Shown: positions 36,272-44,222 of the stretch, one piece after another
Layout of the letters: each line of letters begins with the position of its first letter
How positions within the stretch are numbered: position 1 is the first letter of the stretch
Assembly (NCBI GenBank): GCA_023404675.1
Contig: JAEYAW010000034.1
Span: forward strand, 229,570 to 293,569
Direction: 5' to 3'
Source: Pseudomonadota bacterium
Lineage (GTDB): Bacteria > Pseudomonadota > Alphaproteobacteria > Rhizobiales > Xanthobacteraceae
Length of the DNA: 64,000 bases
Translations under genes and position numbers: made by a program
The notes under the pieces: model-generated
The model's database searches: none
The model's input: the letters and a program-made list of their open reading frames with translations, nothing else
What the model was told of the DNA's origin: nothing

Positions 36272-36283
36272 GACTCGCGAGTC
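36272..36283. promoter_or_regulatory. 12-bp palindrome upstream of mlrC-like gene
   Basis: GACTCGCGAGTC is a perfect palindrome 10 bases before the MlrC-type start, in the 216-base divergent region shared with a LysR gene. It may be an operator or overlap the ribosome-binding region of the leftward transcript. Confidence 0.4.
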
Positions 36284-36477
36284 TCTTGGGCGCGCGCCTG
36301 AACTGGCCCCAAAACCTGACCCGCACACCCGATGCCGTCAAGAGACGCCGGCACGTCGATCGGCGATTGTTGCCCGGCGCGCGAGCCGCCACACGGGGCG
36401 CGGCAAGACCGTGGCGGCCGGAGCCGATATCGGCTTTCATCGGTCATGGCATTCGGCACGCCGGAGACAGGGATTCG

Positions 36478-37398
36478 ATGCGCTTCCTGACACTGCGATA
36501 TTTCAACGAGGTTGCGAGGCTCGGCTCGATCCGCAAGGCCGCGGACCGCCTTCACGTCGCCCCCTCCGCCGTGAGCCGTCAGATCGCGCAGCTCGAACTC
36601 GAACTCGACGCGGTGCTGTTCGAGCGCTCGAAGGTCGGCGTGCAATTGACCTCGGCGGGCGAGGTGCTGGCGCGGCACAGTCACCGCATCTTCCGCGATC
36701 TCGCCCGGGCCCGCTCGGGCATCGACGATCTGCGCGGGCTGCGTCGCGGCGAGGTCAGCCTCTGGGTGATCGAGGGATTCGTCGCCGGGCTGCTGCCGGA
36801 TCTGCTCGCCAACTTCCATCACCGCTATCCGGGCGTGTCGTTCAAGGTGAACACCGGATCGACGGACCGGATCATCGAGGCTCTGCTCGAAGACGAGGCC
36901 GACATCGCCATCACCTTCAACGCCGCGCCGCGCTCCGAAGTCGAGGTGATCGCTGAATATGTGGAACCGATCTCGTGCCTCGTCGCCCCGACGCATGAAT
37001 ACGCCCGCCGCAATCAACTGACGCTGAAGGAAATCTGCAAATACCCGCTGGCGTTGCCGGAACACAGCTTCGGCCTGCGGCAGGTGTTCGAACGGGCGAT
37101 CGCCAGGCAGCGCCTCAACCCGAACATTCTCGTCACCACCAATTCTCTCGAACTGACCAAGACGATGGCGATCACCGGACAGGTGATCGCTTTCATGCCC
37201 GCGCTCACGGTGATCTCGGAGCTGAATACCGGCGGCCTGCTGGCGATCCCGATCTCCGATCCGGATTTCGCCGCGGCGCGCTCAAGCATTTGTGTTCACC
37301 GCGACCGCCCGCTCTCCCATGCCGCGCAACAGTTTCTCAAGCTGACGGCAGCGTCGATCCGGGGATTGACCGCCGAGAGGCCGTCCGACGGGACCTGA
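36478..37398 (+). CDS. LysR-type transcriptional regulator
   Basis: A 306-residue LTTR. The N-terminal winged HTH is standard (LTLRYFNEVARLGSIRKAADRLHVAPSAVSRQIAQLE), followed by the linker helix and a periplasmic-binding-type effector domain (IEGFVAGLLPDLLANFHHRYPGVSF). The start ATG 36478 has GGAG/AGGG upstream. It stands head-to-head with the MlrC gene and 109 bases before the rutB-C-D/ABC operon, so it may control both. RutR, the TetR regulator of classical rut operons, is absent. Confidence 0.92.
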   Translation: MRFLTLRYFNEVARLGSIRKAADRLHVAPSAVSRQIAQLELELDAVLFERSKVGVQLTSAGEVLARHSHRIFRDLARARSGIDDLRGLRRGEVSLWVIEGFVAGLLPDLLANFHHRYPGVSFKVNTGSTDRIIEALLEDEADIAITFNAAPRSEVEVIAEYVEPISCLVAPTHEYARRNQLTLKEICKYPLALPEHSFGLRQVFERAIARQRLNPNILVTTNSLELTKTMAITGQVIAFMPALTVISELNTGGLLAIPISDPDFAAARSSICVHRDRPLSHAAQQFLKLTAASIRGLTAERPSDGT

Positions 37399-37442
37399 CG
37401 AAGGGGGTGTTGCCTTTTCCGCACGACCGCATGACGATTTTT

Positions 37443-37456
37443 CGTCTTTTAAGACG
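37443..37456. promoter_or_regulatory. candidate operator before the rut-like operon
   Basis: CGTCTT-TT-AAGACG forms a 6-bp inverted repeat 52 bases before the first gene of the operon and 45 bases after the LysR stop. AT-rich DNA surrounds it (GATTTTTCGTC). Position and symmetry fit a regulator site over or near the promoter. It does not resemble the RutR box (TTGACCA-N2-TGGTCAA). Confidence 0.5.
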
Positions 37457-37507
37457 GATCACAGCTTCATAGCCTTCTCGGATCGACCTCGAAGGAGTGG
37501 ACATCCC

Positions 37508-38596
37508 GTGACATCCGGAAAAATCATCTCCCAGGCCCCCGCAACCGACACATCCGCCATCAAGGCTCCTGCGATCGGCGCATCGCGCCGCACCGTGCTG
37601 CTCGGCGCGGGCGCGGGCGCCATCGCCATGGCGTTCGACCGGCTCGGCGGCCCGGCCGCCGCGCAGACGCTGCAGTCGGTCAAGCTCTCGGAAGCCATCC
37701 ATCTCGGCATGTACGTGTCGGTCTACGCAGCCAAGCAGGGCGGCTTCTTCAAGAAGCACGGACTTGACGTCGCGGTCAGTTCGGCCGGCGGCATCGCGCT
37801 GGCGCTGCCGGTGGTGCTGTCCGGCAACGCGACCTTCGCCGTCACTGGTGCGGGCATGTCGGTCAACGCGGCCAACGAGGGCGCAAAAGTCGCGAACGTC
37901 GCCAAGATCGTGGGCGGCGTCGCGATGTGGGCGGTCGCCAAGCCCGGCACCGAGGTGAAGAGTGTCAACGACTTCCGTGGCAAGACCATTGCGACGCTGC
38001 GCTTCCCCTCCTCCACCATCCAGACCCCGACCTTCGCGATGAAGGATCGCGGCGGCTTCGATCCGGAAAACGCGGGCGTGAAATTCCTGCAGGTGCCTCC
38101 GGGCGCGCAGGCACAGGCGGTGCTGGACGGCCGCGCCGAATTCGCGACGATGTTCGAGTGGGATGTCTCCATCGCCAAGGAAAAGTTCGGCCTGGTGCCG
38201 GTGTTCGCCTTCGCCGACGTCATCGGGCCGCTGTCGTGGACGACCACCATCGTCACGCGCGACCTCATCGCCAAGGATCCGAACCTCGTTCAGGCCTATT
38301 GCGATGCAATCGCCGAAGCGCAGGCGGCGCTGCAGGCCGACCGCGAGCTGTTCATCAAGACCTCGGTCGTGGAATTCCCGCAGGTCGCCGAATCCGTGAT
38401 CCGCGCCGCCGCGGACAACCTGCTGGTGAAATCCACCGCCATCCCGAAAAATCCCACGATCTCCAAGACCGAGTGGGACACCGACATGACCTTCGAAATC
38501 GCGGGCGGCTCGATCAAGGCGCCGCGCCCCTACGAGGAAATGGTCGACAACAGCTTCGCCGAGAAAGCCACCGCCAAGGTTGGCAAGGCCGGCTGA
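37508..38596 (+). CDS. ABC substrate-binding protein, SsuA/NMT1-type, Tat-exported
   Basis: A 362-residue periplasmic binding protein of the NMT1/THI5/SsuA class. The leader is Tat-like (GASRRTVLLGAGAGAIAMAF, AAAQT). Family features: AIHLGMYVSVYAAKQGGFFKKHGLDV, GGIALALPVVLSGNATFAVTGAGM, LNDFRGKTI-like SVNDFRGKTIATLRFP. This class imports thiamine-pyrimidine precursors, sulfonates, nitrate and pyrimidine-like compounds. GTG 37508 with GGAG a little far (about 12 bases). First gene of the operon whose other members are rutB, rutC, permease, two hydrolases and ATPase, so the ligand is probably a pyrimidine or its ring-opened ureide. Confidence 0.9.
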   Translation: MTSGKIISQAPATDTSAIKAPAIGASRRTVLLGAGAGAIAMAFDRLGGPAAAQTLQSVKLSEAIHLGMYVSVYAAKQGGFFKKHGLDVAVSSAGGIALALPVVLSGNATFAVTGAGMSVNAANEGAKVANVAKIVGGVAMWAVAKPGTEVKSVNDFRGKTIATLRFPSSTIQTPTFAMKDRGGFDPENAGVKFLQVPPGAQAQAVLDGRAEFATMFEWDVSIAKEKFGLVPVFAFADVIGPLSWTTTIVTRDLIAKDPNLVQAYCDAIAEAQAALQADRELFIKTSVVEFPQVAESVIRAAADNLLVKSTAIPKNPTISKTEWDTDMTFEIAGGSIKAPRPYEEMVDNSFAEKATAKVGKAG

Positions 38597-38616
38597 GATT
38601 TTTTGGGAGTGAACAC

Positions 38617-39303
38617 ATGACGCTTGCCTTGCAGGCTCGTCCGGAGGCGACCGCGTTCGACCCGTCCGCGACGGCGCTGATCGTCGTGGACATGCAGAAC
38701 GGCTACTGCTCGCCCGGCGGCTACTTCTCCCACCTCGGCGTGGACCTCACGCCGACGCAGAAGGTCATCCCCTCGATCGCCCGGCTCGTCGGCCTTGTCC
38801 GCAAGGCCGGCGTGCAGGTCGTCTGGCTGCAGAACGGCTGGGATCCCGATCTGAAGGAGGCTGGCGGCCCGTTCTCGGTCAACCAGCGCAAGGGCAACTC
38901 GCTGCGCCTGATGCGCACCCGTCCCGAACTTTCCGGCAAGCTGCTCACCAAGGGCGGCTGGGACTACGAGCTGGTGCCCGAACTGAGACCGGAGGGCCAG
39001 GATCTGATCGTGCCGAAGCCGCGTTACAGCGGGTTCGCCAGCACCGCGCTCGACAGCATGCTGCGCAGCCGCCGCATCGAGACGCTGATGGTGTGCGGGG
39101 TCGCCACCAATGTCTGCGTCGAATCCACCATCCGGGACGCTTTCTTTCTGGAGTACCATCCGGTGCTGATCCGCGACGCCTGCTATCAGGCCGGACCGGA
39201 CTTCACCCAGCAGGCGACGGTCTACAATGTCGAGCAGTTCTTCGGCTGGACCTCGACCGTGGATGAAGTCGCCGCCGCCTGCGCGGCAAGCCTTGCCGCC
39301 TGA
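38617..39303 (+). CDS. rutB: ureidoacrylate amidohydrolase RutB
   Basis: A 228-residue isochorismatase-fold cysteine hydrolase. In the Rut pathway RutB hydrolyses (peroxy)ureidoacrylate to (peroxy)aminoacrylate and carbamate. The triad is Asp25 (VVDMQNGY), Lys134 (VPKPRYSGF) and Cys167 (GVATNVCVES). Long stretches specific to RutB are present: WLQNGWDPDLKEAGGP, GKLLTKGGWDYELVPEL, DSMLRSRRIETLMVCG and FFLEYHPVLIRDA. I recognise these from E. coli RutB, so this is more than a generic isochorismatase call. It sits 20 bases after the binding-protein gene. Flavin-dependent RutA, which makes its substrate, is not in the window. Confidence 0.92.
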   Translation: MTLALQARPEATAFDPSATALIVVDMQNGYCSPGGYFSHLGVDLTPTQKVIPSIARLVGLVRKAGVQVVWLQNGWDPDLKEAGGPFSVNQRKGNSLRLMRTRPELSGKLLTKGGWDYELVPELRPEGQDLIVPKPRYSGFASTALDSMLRSRRIETLMVCGVATNVCVESTIRDAFFLEYHPVLIRDACYQAGPDFTQQATVYNVEQFFGWTSTVDEVAAACAASLAA

Positions 39304-39339
39304 CATTGCAACCCTTCTTACGCTGGAAATGAGGACATC

Positions 39340-39726
39340 ATGCCGTTTGAACCGATCATCCCGCCCGGATCGCCGCCGCCGCTCGCGCCCTACAGCCCCG
39401 GCACCAAGGCGGGCGGATTCATCTACGTGTCCGGCACGCTGGCCATCGGCCCGAACGGCGAGACGCTCGGTGCAGGCGATGCCACCGCGCAGACCCGCTT
39501 CGTGATCGAGTCGATCAAATCGGTGATCGAGGCTGGTGGCGGTACCCTGAAGGATGTCGTCTTCAACCAGATTTTCCTGAAGGATCTGTCCGACTACGCG
39601 GCGATGAACGCGGTCTACAGGGAATACTTCCCCGAGACCCCGCCGGCCCGCTACTGCATCCAGACACCCCTGGTGCGCCCGGAGTTTCTCGTCGAGATCG
39701 CGACCACCGCCTACGTCGGAGGCTGA
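39340..39726 (+). CDS. rutC: RidA-family 3-aminoacrylate deaminase RutC
   Basis: A 128-residue YjgF/RidA-family trimeric enzyme. RutC converts aminoacrylate (or its peracid) on the path from uracil to malonic semialdehyde. Diagnostic: IIPPGSPPPLAPYSPGTKAG at the N-terminus (RutC-type opening), FIYVSGTLAI, and the catalytic Arg in PPARYCIQTPLV. Cys-Ile-Gln after the Arg matches RutC better than RidA (which has Cys-Val-Glu). It lies 36 bases after rutB and 4 bases before the permease. Confidence 0.9.
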   Translation: MPFEPIIPPGSPPPLAPYSPGTKAGGFIYVSGTLAIGPNGETLGAGDATAQTRFVIESIKSVIEAGGGTLKDVVFNQIFLKDLSDYAAMNAVYREYFPETPPARYCIQTPLVRPEFLVEIATTAYVGG

Positions 39727-39730
39727 TCGC

Positions 39731-40570
39731 ATGGCCAACACCGAGATCGCCACGTTCGCGGCCAAGGACACTGCCGCCAGCGCAACGGCGTCAGTGCCGA
39801 CGCGTCGCAAGCGGTCTGGCGATTCCGGTCGCGGCCGCATCCTGCTCTATCAAGTTCTTCTGGTCGGCGGCTTCCTGCTGCTCTGGGAAGTCGCGATCAG
39901 ATTCGAATGGATCAAGGTCTATCTCTACGGCCAGCCCACCGGCATCTGGCGCGAACTGGTCAAGGGCGTCACCACCGGGTCGCTGCTCTACGACACCTGG
40001 GTCACGACGCAGGAGACCGTCCTCGGCTTCCTGATCGGCAGCATTCTCGGATCGGTCTGCGGCCTGCTGCTCTGGCTGTCGCCGACCGCCGCCGCCGTGC
40101 TGCGGCCGCTGATGGTCGCGCTCAACGGCCTGCCCAAGATCGCGCTCGCGCCGCTCATCATTGTCTGGTTCGGCATCGGTATCGAATCGAAGATCGCGGT
40201 GGCGGCGATCATCACCTTCATCGTGGCGGTCATCACCAGCTATGCCGGCACGCAGGAGATCGACAACGACTACGTGCGGATGCTGAAGGCGCTCGGCGCC
40301 AGCCGTTTCCAGATCTTCCGCATGGTCATCATGCCCGGTTCGCTGCCGTGGATCGCATCGGGCTTCCGGCTCAACATCGGCTTCGCCATGATCGGGGCGG
40401 TGGTCGGTGAATACATCTCGGCGGAAAGCGGCCTCGGCTACCAGATCTACTATGCGGGCACGCTCTACAATCTCAATGCGGTGTGGGGCGGCATTCTCGC
40501 CCTGATGATCCTCGCCCTCGTGCTCGACGGCGCCGTCGGCTGGATCGAGCACCGGATGAAACGGCGCTGA
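39731..40570 (+). CDS. ABC transporter permease, SsuC/TauC-type
   Basis: A 279-residue inner-membrane permease with about six helices and the EAA loop (RMLKALGASRFQIFRMVIMPGSLPWIASG). It starts 4 bases after rutC. Together with the binding protein and the SsuB-like ATPase it makes a complete importer whose genes are interleaved with catabolic genes. In classical rut operons the transporter is the secondary permease RutG, so this importer probably replaces it. Confidence 0.93.
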   Translation: MANTEIATFAAKDTAASATASVPTRRKRSGDSGRGRILLYQVLLVGGFLLLWEVAIRFEWIKVYLYGQPTGIWRELVKGVTTGSLLYDTWVTTQETVLGFLIGSILGSVCGLLLWLSPTAAAVLRPLMVALNGLPKIALAPLIIVWFGIGIESKIAVAAIITFIVAVITSYAGTQEIDNDYVRMLKALGASRFQIFRMVIMPGSLPWIASGFRLNIGFAMIGAVVGEYISAESGLGYQIYYAGTLYNLNAVWGGILALMILALVLDGAVGWIEHRMKRR

Positions 40571-40581
40571 GGGAGACACCC

Positions 40582-41406
40582 GTGCCACTTGCGAAAATTC
40601 CCGACGCGGACATTCACTACGAGATTATCGGCAAGGGCGAGCCGGTCCTGCTGGTCGCGGGCCTCGGTGGCGCGGCGTCCTATTGGTCTCCCAACGTCGC
40701 CGCCTTCGCCGAACGATATCGCGTGATTCTGCACGACCATCGCGGCACCGGCGGCAGCACGCGTTCGGAGATGCCCTACTCGGTCGAACTGATGGCAGAC
40801 GACCTGCTCCGCACCATGGATGTGCTCGGCATCGAGAAGGCGCATCTGGTCGGCCACTCGACCGGCGGCGCGATCGGGCAGGTGCTCGGCGCGACCGCGC
40901 CGGACCGCATCGCCAGCCTCGTGATCTATGCGAGCTGGGCCGTGCTCGACGCGCAGATGGAAGAGTGCCTGACGCTGCGCCAGCGGATTCTGGCCGGGCT
41001 GGGCGTCGCCGACTATCACCGCGCCACCCCGCTGTTTCTCTATCCGCCGCTGCACAACCGGGACAACCAGGCAGCCATCGAGAAGGAAATCGCCGCCGCG
41101 ATCGCCGGCTCGCCATCCGCGTCGATCATGGATGCGCGCATCACCGGCATCCTCGGTTTCGACGGCACCCAGTATCTCGACCGCATCGCCTGTCCCACCC
41201 TGGTGCTGGTCGCCGACGACGACATTCTCACCCCGTCCTATTCGTCCGACCTGATGGCGGACCGCATCAGGGGTGCGCAGCTGATCAAGGTGCCCTATGG
41301 CGGCCACGCGCTGTCGCGCACATGCCCCGGACAGTTCAACAACATCGTGCTCGATTTTCTTGCCCGCAACGCGATGAGCAAAGAGGTGGCGCATGAGCAG
41401 GCCTGA
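40582..41406 (+). CDS. RutD-like alpha/beta hydrolase with intact Ser nucleophile
   Basis: A 274-residue alpha/beta hydrolase. The nucleophile elbow is G91-H92-S93-T94-G95, the oxyanion region LLVAGLGGAASYW, the acid residue lies in VADDDILTP, and the His in PYGGHALS. Overall wording (HDHRGTGGSTR, LFLYPP) is close to RutD, which speeds hydrolysis of aminoacrylate, but the Ser elbow is that of an active esterase/C-C hydrolase. I start at GTG 40582 with GGGAGA upstream. It is one of two paralogues in this operon and overlaps the ATPase gene by 14 bases. Confidence 0.88.
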   Translation: MPLAKIPDADIHYEIIGKGEPVLLVAGLGGAASYWSPNVAAFAERYRVILHDHRGTGGSTRSEMPYSVELMADDLLRTMDVLGIEKAHLVGHSTGGAIGQVLGATAPDRIASLVIYASWAVLDAQMEECLTLRQRILAGLGVADYHRATPLFLYPPLHNRDNQAAIEKEIAAAIAGSPSASIMDARITGILGFDGTQYLDRIACPTLVLVADDDILTPSYSSDLMADRIRGAQLIKVPYGGHALSRTCPGQFNNIVLDFLARNAMSKEVAHEQA

Positions 41407-42184
41407 CGCGCAGACCGTTTTGAACGCTGAGGGTGTCGGGATGGTGTTCAATCCCGACACGCCCGAGGCGGTGACGGCGATCGCCGACATCTCGTTCGAA
41501 TTGCGGCGCGGCGAGGTGGTCGCCATCGTCGGCCCGTCGGGCTGCGGCAAGACCACGCTGTTCAATATCATCGCCGGGCTGCTCGAGCCGTCGCAGGGCC
41601 GCATCGCCGTCAACGGCAAGCCGGTCCACAACACCACCGGCCATGTCGGCTACATGCTGCAGAAGGATCTGCTGCTGCCGTGGCGCACGGTGATGGACAA
41701 CGTCATCATCGGGCTTCAGGTCCGTAACACGCCGCGCCGGGAAGCCGAAAAGATCGCCCGCACGCTGATCGAGGCCTATGGCCTGAAAGGCTTCGAGGAC
41801 AGCTATCCCTCCGCGCTCTCGGGCGGCATGCGCCAGCGCGTGGCGTTCATGCGCACGCTGGCGTTCAGCCCCGAAGTGATCCTGCTCGACGAGCCATTCT
41901 CGGCGCTCGACAGCCAGACCCGGCTGATCCTGCAATCGGACGTCATGCGGATCATCCGCGAGCGGCAATGCAGCGTCGTGCTGGTGACGCACGACGTCGG
42001 CGAGGCCATCACCATGGCCGACCGCATCGTCGTCATCACCAGCCGGCCGGGACGGGTCAAGGCGGTGCACGAGGTCGGCATCGCGCCGGACCTGCGGCAT
42101 CCGCTGAAAATCCGCAAGCAGCCGCGCTTCAACGAACTGTATGAAACGATCTGGTCCGAGCTCGGCATCGATCTCGCGGCCTAA
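41393..42184 (+). CDS. ABC transporter ATPase, SsuB/TauB-type
   Basis: A 263-residue ATP-binding protein: Walker A GPSGCGKTT, Q-loop MLQKDLLLPW, signature LSGGMRQRVAF, Walker B ILLDEPFSALD, H-loop VLVTHDVGEA. All catalytic residues are in place, in contrast to the peptide-type ATPase at 25-27 kb. The start overlaps the upstream hydrolase, indicating coupled translation. Works with the permease at 39.7 kb and the binding protein at 37.5 kb. Confidence 0.94.
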   Translation: MSRPDAQTVLNAEGVGMVFNPDTPEAVTAIADISFELRRGEVVAIVGPSGCGKTTLFNIIAGLLEPSQGRIAVNGKPVHNTTGHVGYMLQKDLLLPWRTVMDNVIIGLQVRNTPRREAEKIARTLIEAYGLKGFEDSYPSALSGGMRQRVAFMRTLAFSPEVILLDEPFSALDSQTRLILQSDVMRIIRERQCSVVLVTHDVGEAITMADRIVVITSRPGRVKAVHEVGIAPDLRHPLKIRKQPRFNELYETIWSELGIDLAA

Positions 42185-42216
42185 AGCCGGCAGGCCGCAC
42201 AAACCGCAGAACCATC

Positions 42217-42987
42217 ATGAAATATGAAATCACCGGCCGTACCGAATCCGATGCGGCAACCATCGTGCTGTCGGCGGGCCTCGGCGGCGCGGGCGCGTTC
42301 TGGCAGCCGCAGATCGCGGCGCTCACCCCGCATTTCCGCGTCGTCACCTACGACCAGCGCGGCACGGGCCGCAACACGGAAGCCCTTCCGGATGGCTACA
42401 CCATCGGCCACATGGCGCAGGACGTCATCGGCATCCTGGACGAGCTCGGTATCGCGCGCGCGCATTTCATGGGGCACGCGCTCGGCGGGCTTGTGGGTCT
42501 TGAGATCGCGTTGCAAAAGCCTGACCTGCTCGACCGGCTGATCCTTGTGAACGCATGGGCGAAGGCGGATTCGCACACCAAGCGGTGTTTCGCGATGCGC
42601 AAGCATCTGCTGCTGTCGGTCGGCGCGGAGGCCTATGTGCAGGCGCAGCCGATCTTTCTTTATCCGTCGGCGTGGCTGTCGCAGAATCCCGAACGCATCG
42701 CCCGCGAGGAGCAGCACGGCCTCGCCCATTTTCAGGGGGTCGACACGCTGCTGAAGCGGCTCGGCGCGCTGCTGACATTCGACGTCAGCGCACGCCTGAA
42801 CGACGTCACGATGCCGACGCTGGTGATGGCGGCGCGCGACGACGTGCTGGTGCCGTGGATCGCCTCGCAGGCGCTGGCGGACGGCCTGCCGAATGCGGAG
42901 CTGTGGCTGGTGCCCGAGGGCGGCCACGCCTTCACCATCACCGAGGACGCGGCGTTCAACGACAAGATGCTGGCGTTTCTCGGATAG
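42217..42987 (+). CDS. rutD: RutD-type alpha/beta-fold aminoacrylate hydrolase
   Basis: A 256-residue protein with strong RutD wording: LSAGLGGAGAFWQPQI, VVTYDQRGTGRN, FMGHALGGLVGLEIAL, VNAWAKADSHTKRCF, AYVQAQPIFLYPSAWLS, LAHFQGVDTLLKRL. The nucleophile elbow is G86-H87-A88-L89-G90: the Ser is Ala, as I recall for E. coli RutD. It probably accelerates the aminoacrylate to malonic semialdehyde step without a covalent acyl intermediate. Last gene of the operon, 32 bases after the ATPase. The FUSC gene faces it from the other strand. Confidence 0.9.
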   Translation: MKYEITGRTESDAATIVLSAGLGGAGAFWQPQIAALTPHFRVVTYDQRGTGRNTEALPDGYTIGHMAQDVIGILDELGIARAHFMGHALGGLVGLEIALQKPDLLDRLILVNAWAKADSHTKRCFAMRKHLLLSVGAEAYVQAQPIFLYPSAWLSQNPERIAREEQHGLAHFQGVDTLLKRLGALLTFDVSARLNDVTMPTLVMAARDDVLVPWIASQALADGLPNAELWLVPEGGHAFTITEDAAFNDKMLAFLG

Positions 42988-43000
42988 GCGGATCGCGGCC

Positions 43001-44107
43001 TCACCCGTCCCGTGGGCGCGCGATGCGGGCGGCGGCCGAGCGCCGGAAAATCGCCGAGATCGTCCACGCGACCAGCGGCATCAGCAGTGCGTTCGCGGCC
43101 ACGACCACGACGATGCCGCCGACGATTCCCACGAGCCGGTTGATGGCGGGCAGGATATCGGGCGACGGCGCGAAGCCCTGCACCATGGACAACAGAATCG
43201 CGACTGCCGCCTGATGCCCGGCATAGGCGGCGTCTCCGTTGCCATGCTTGACGTGCGAGGAGACGTAGAGTCCCGCGAACAGCAGGACGAGCCAGAGCCA
43301 GACATTGTCGTCCACGAAGCGCATGCAGAGCAGGCCATACGCCCCGCCGAGAAGGCAGCCTGCCAGACGGTTAGCGGCGGTCCAGCCCGGTTCGCGCCGC
43401 ATCGCCATCAGAACGACGAAGGCCGTGATGGGCGTCTGGCCGAGACCGGGAAGCTCCAGCGCGTTCCAGATCACCGGAATGACGGCGATGGCGATACCTC
43501 CCGTGATGGCGATGACGAGCAACCCCTGATCGGCGGGCGCAGCGAAGATGCCGGGCTTCGGCGCGGCCGGGGGTGATGGTGCGGTCGGCGGCAACACGAG
43601 GCCGACGACGTAACACGCGATCACCCCCACGATGATTTCGAGCGAGCGATAGACCGCGAGGCTGAGCGCCGCATCCGGCGTCTGCAACGCGCCGAACATC
43701 ACGAGGATCACCGTGACCGCACCGAGCAGCACCGCATAGCCGTGAGCGCTGCGTTCCATTCCGTAAATCCCGAAGGCCACCGCACCAGCGCAGATTGCCT
43801 GAAAGATCAGATGATCGGCGACGAAATGCGCACCGAAATAGCCCGCCACGGCTCCCGCGATGGTGCCGAGACAGCGGTCGAAACTGCGGATGAAGGAACT
43901 GGCGCGGTCCGGCTGGATGATCGAGATGGCGGTGATCGCTGCCCAGTACGGGTTGTCGAGATGCAGGAGCATCGCAAGCAGCATAGCAAGAAGGCTGGCC
44001 AGCGCGGTGCGAAACGCCAGCGCGGCGGTGGGTCCGGACAGCGACAGGCTGCCGAACTCCCGTTTCAGCGCACCGCCCAGCCGGATATGATAGTCGCCGC
44101 TCGACAT
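43001..44107 (-). CDS. FUSC-family permease (short form)
   Basis: A 368-residue inner-membrane protein with two sets of hydrophobic helices. The first block (FRTALASLLAMLLAMLLHLDNPYWAAIT) carries the family P-Y-W-A-A-I-T motif, then IIQPDRASSFIRSFDRCLGTIAGA (the YccS/FUSC Q-P-R...R-G-T-GA pattern). It lacks the long cytosolic tail of the gene at the window start. I use ATG 44107 with GAGAG upstream; ATG 44137 is possible. It follows the HlyD-type gene in the same direction, giving a two-gene efflux pair. Confidence 0.85.
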   Translation of the reverse strand: MSSGDYHIRLGGALKREFGSLSLSGPTAALAFRTALASLLAMLLAMLLHLDNPYWAAITAISIIQPDRASSFIRSFDRCLGTIAGAVAGYFGAHFVADHLIFQAICAGAVAFGIYGMERSAHGYAVLLGAVTVILVMFGALQTPDAALSLAVYRSLEIIVGVIACYVVGLVLPPTAPSPPAAPKPGIFAAPADQGLLVIAITGGIAIAVIPVIWNALELPGLGQTPITAFVVLMAMRREPGWTAANRLAGCLLGGAYGLLCMRFVDDNVWLWLVLLFAGLYVSSHVKHGNGDAAYAGHQAAVAILLSMVQGFAPSPDILPAINRLVGIVGGIVVVVAANALLMPLVAWTISAIFRRSAAARIARPRDG

Positions 44108-44222
44108 CCCGCTCTCGAAGGCTGATTCAAAAAACATCGGATAGCACGGATGCAGCGCAGCCCGATCCGGAATTGGTGCGTCCCGCGTTTTGCCGTGCTG
44201 CATGCGGACTACGTTATTATTC

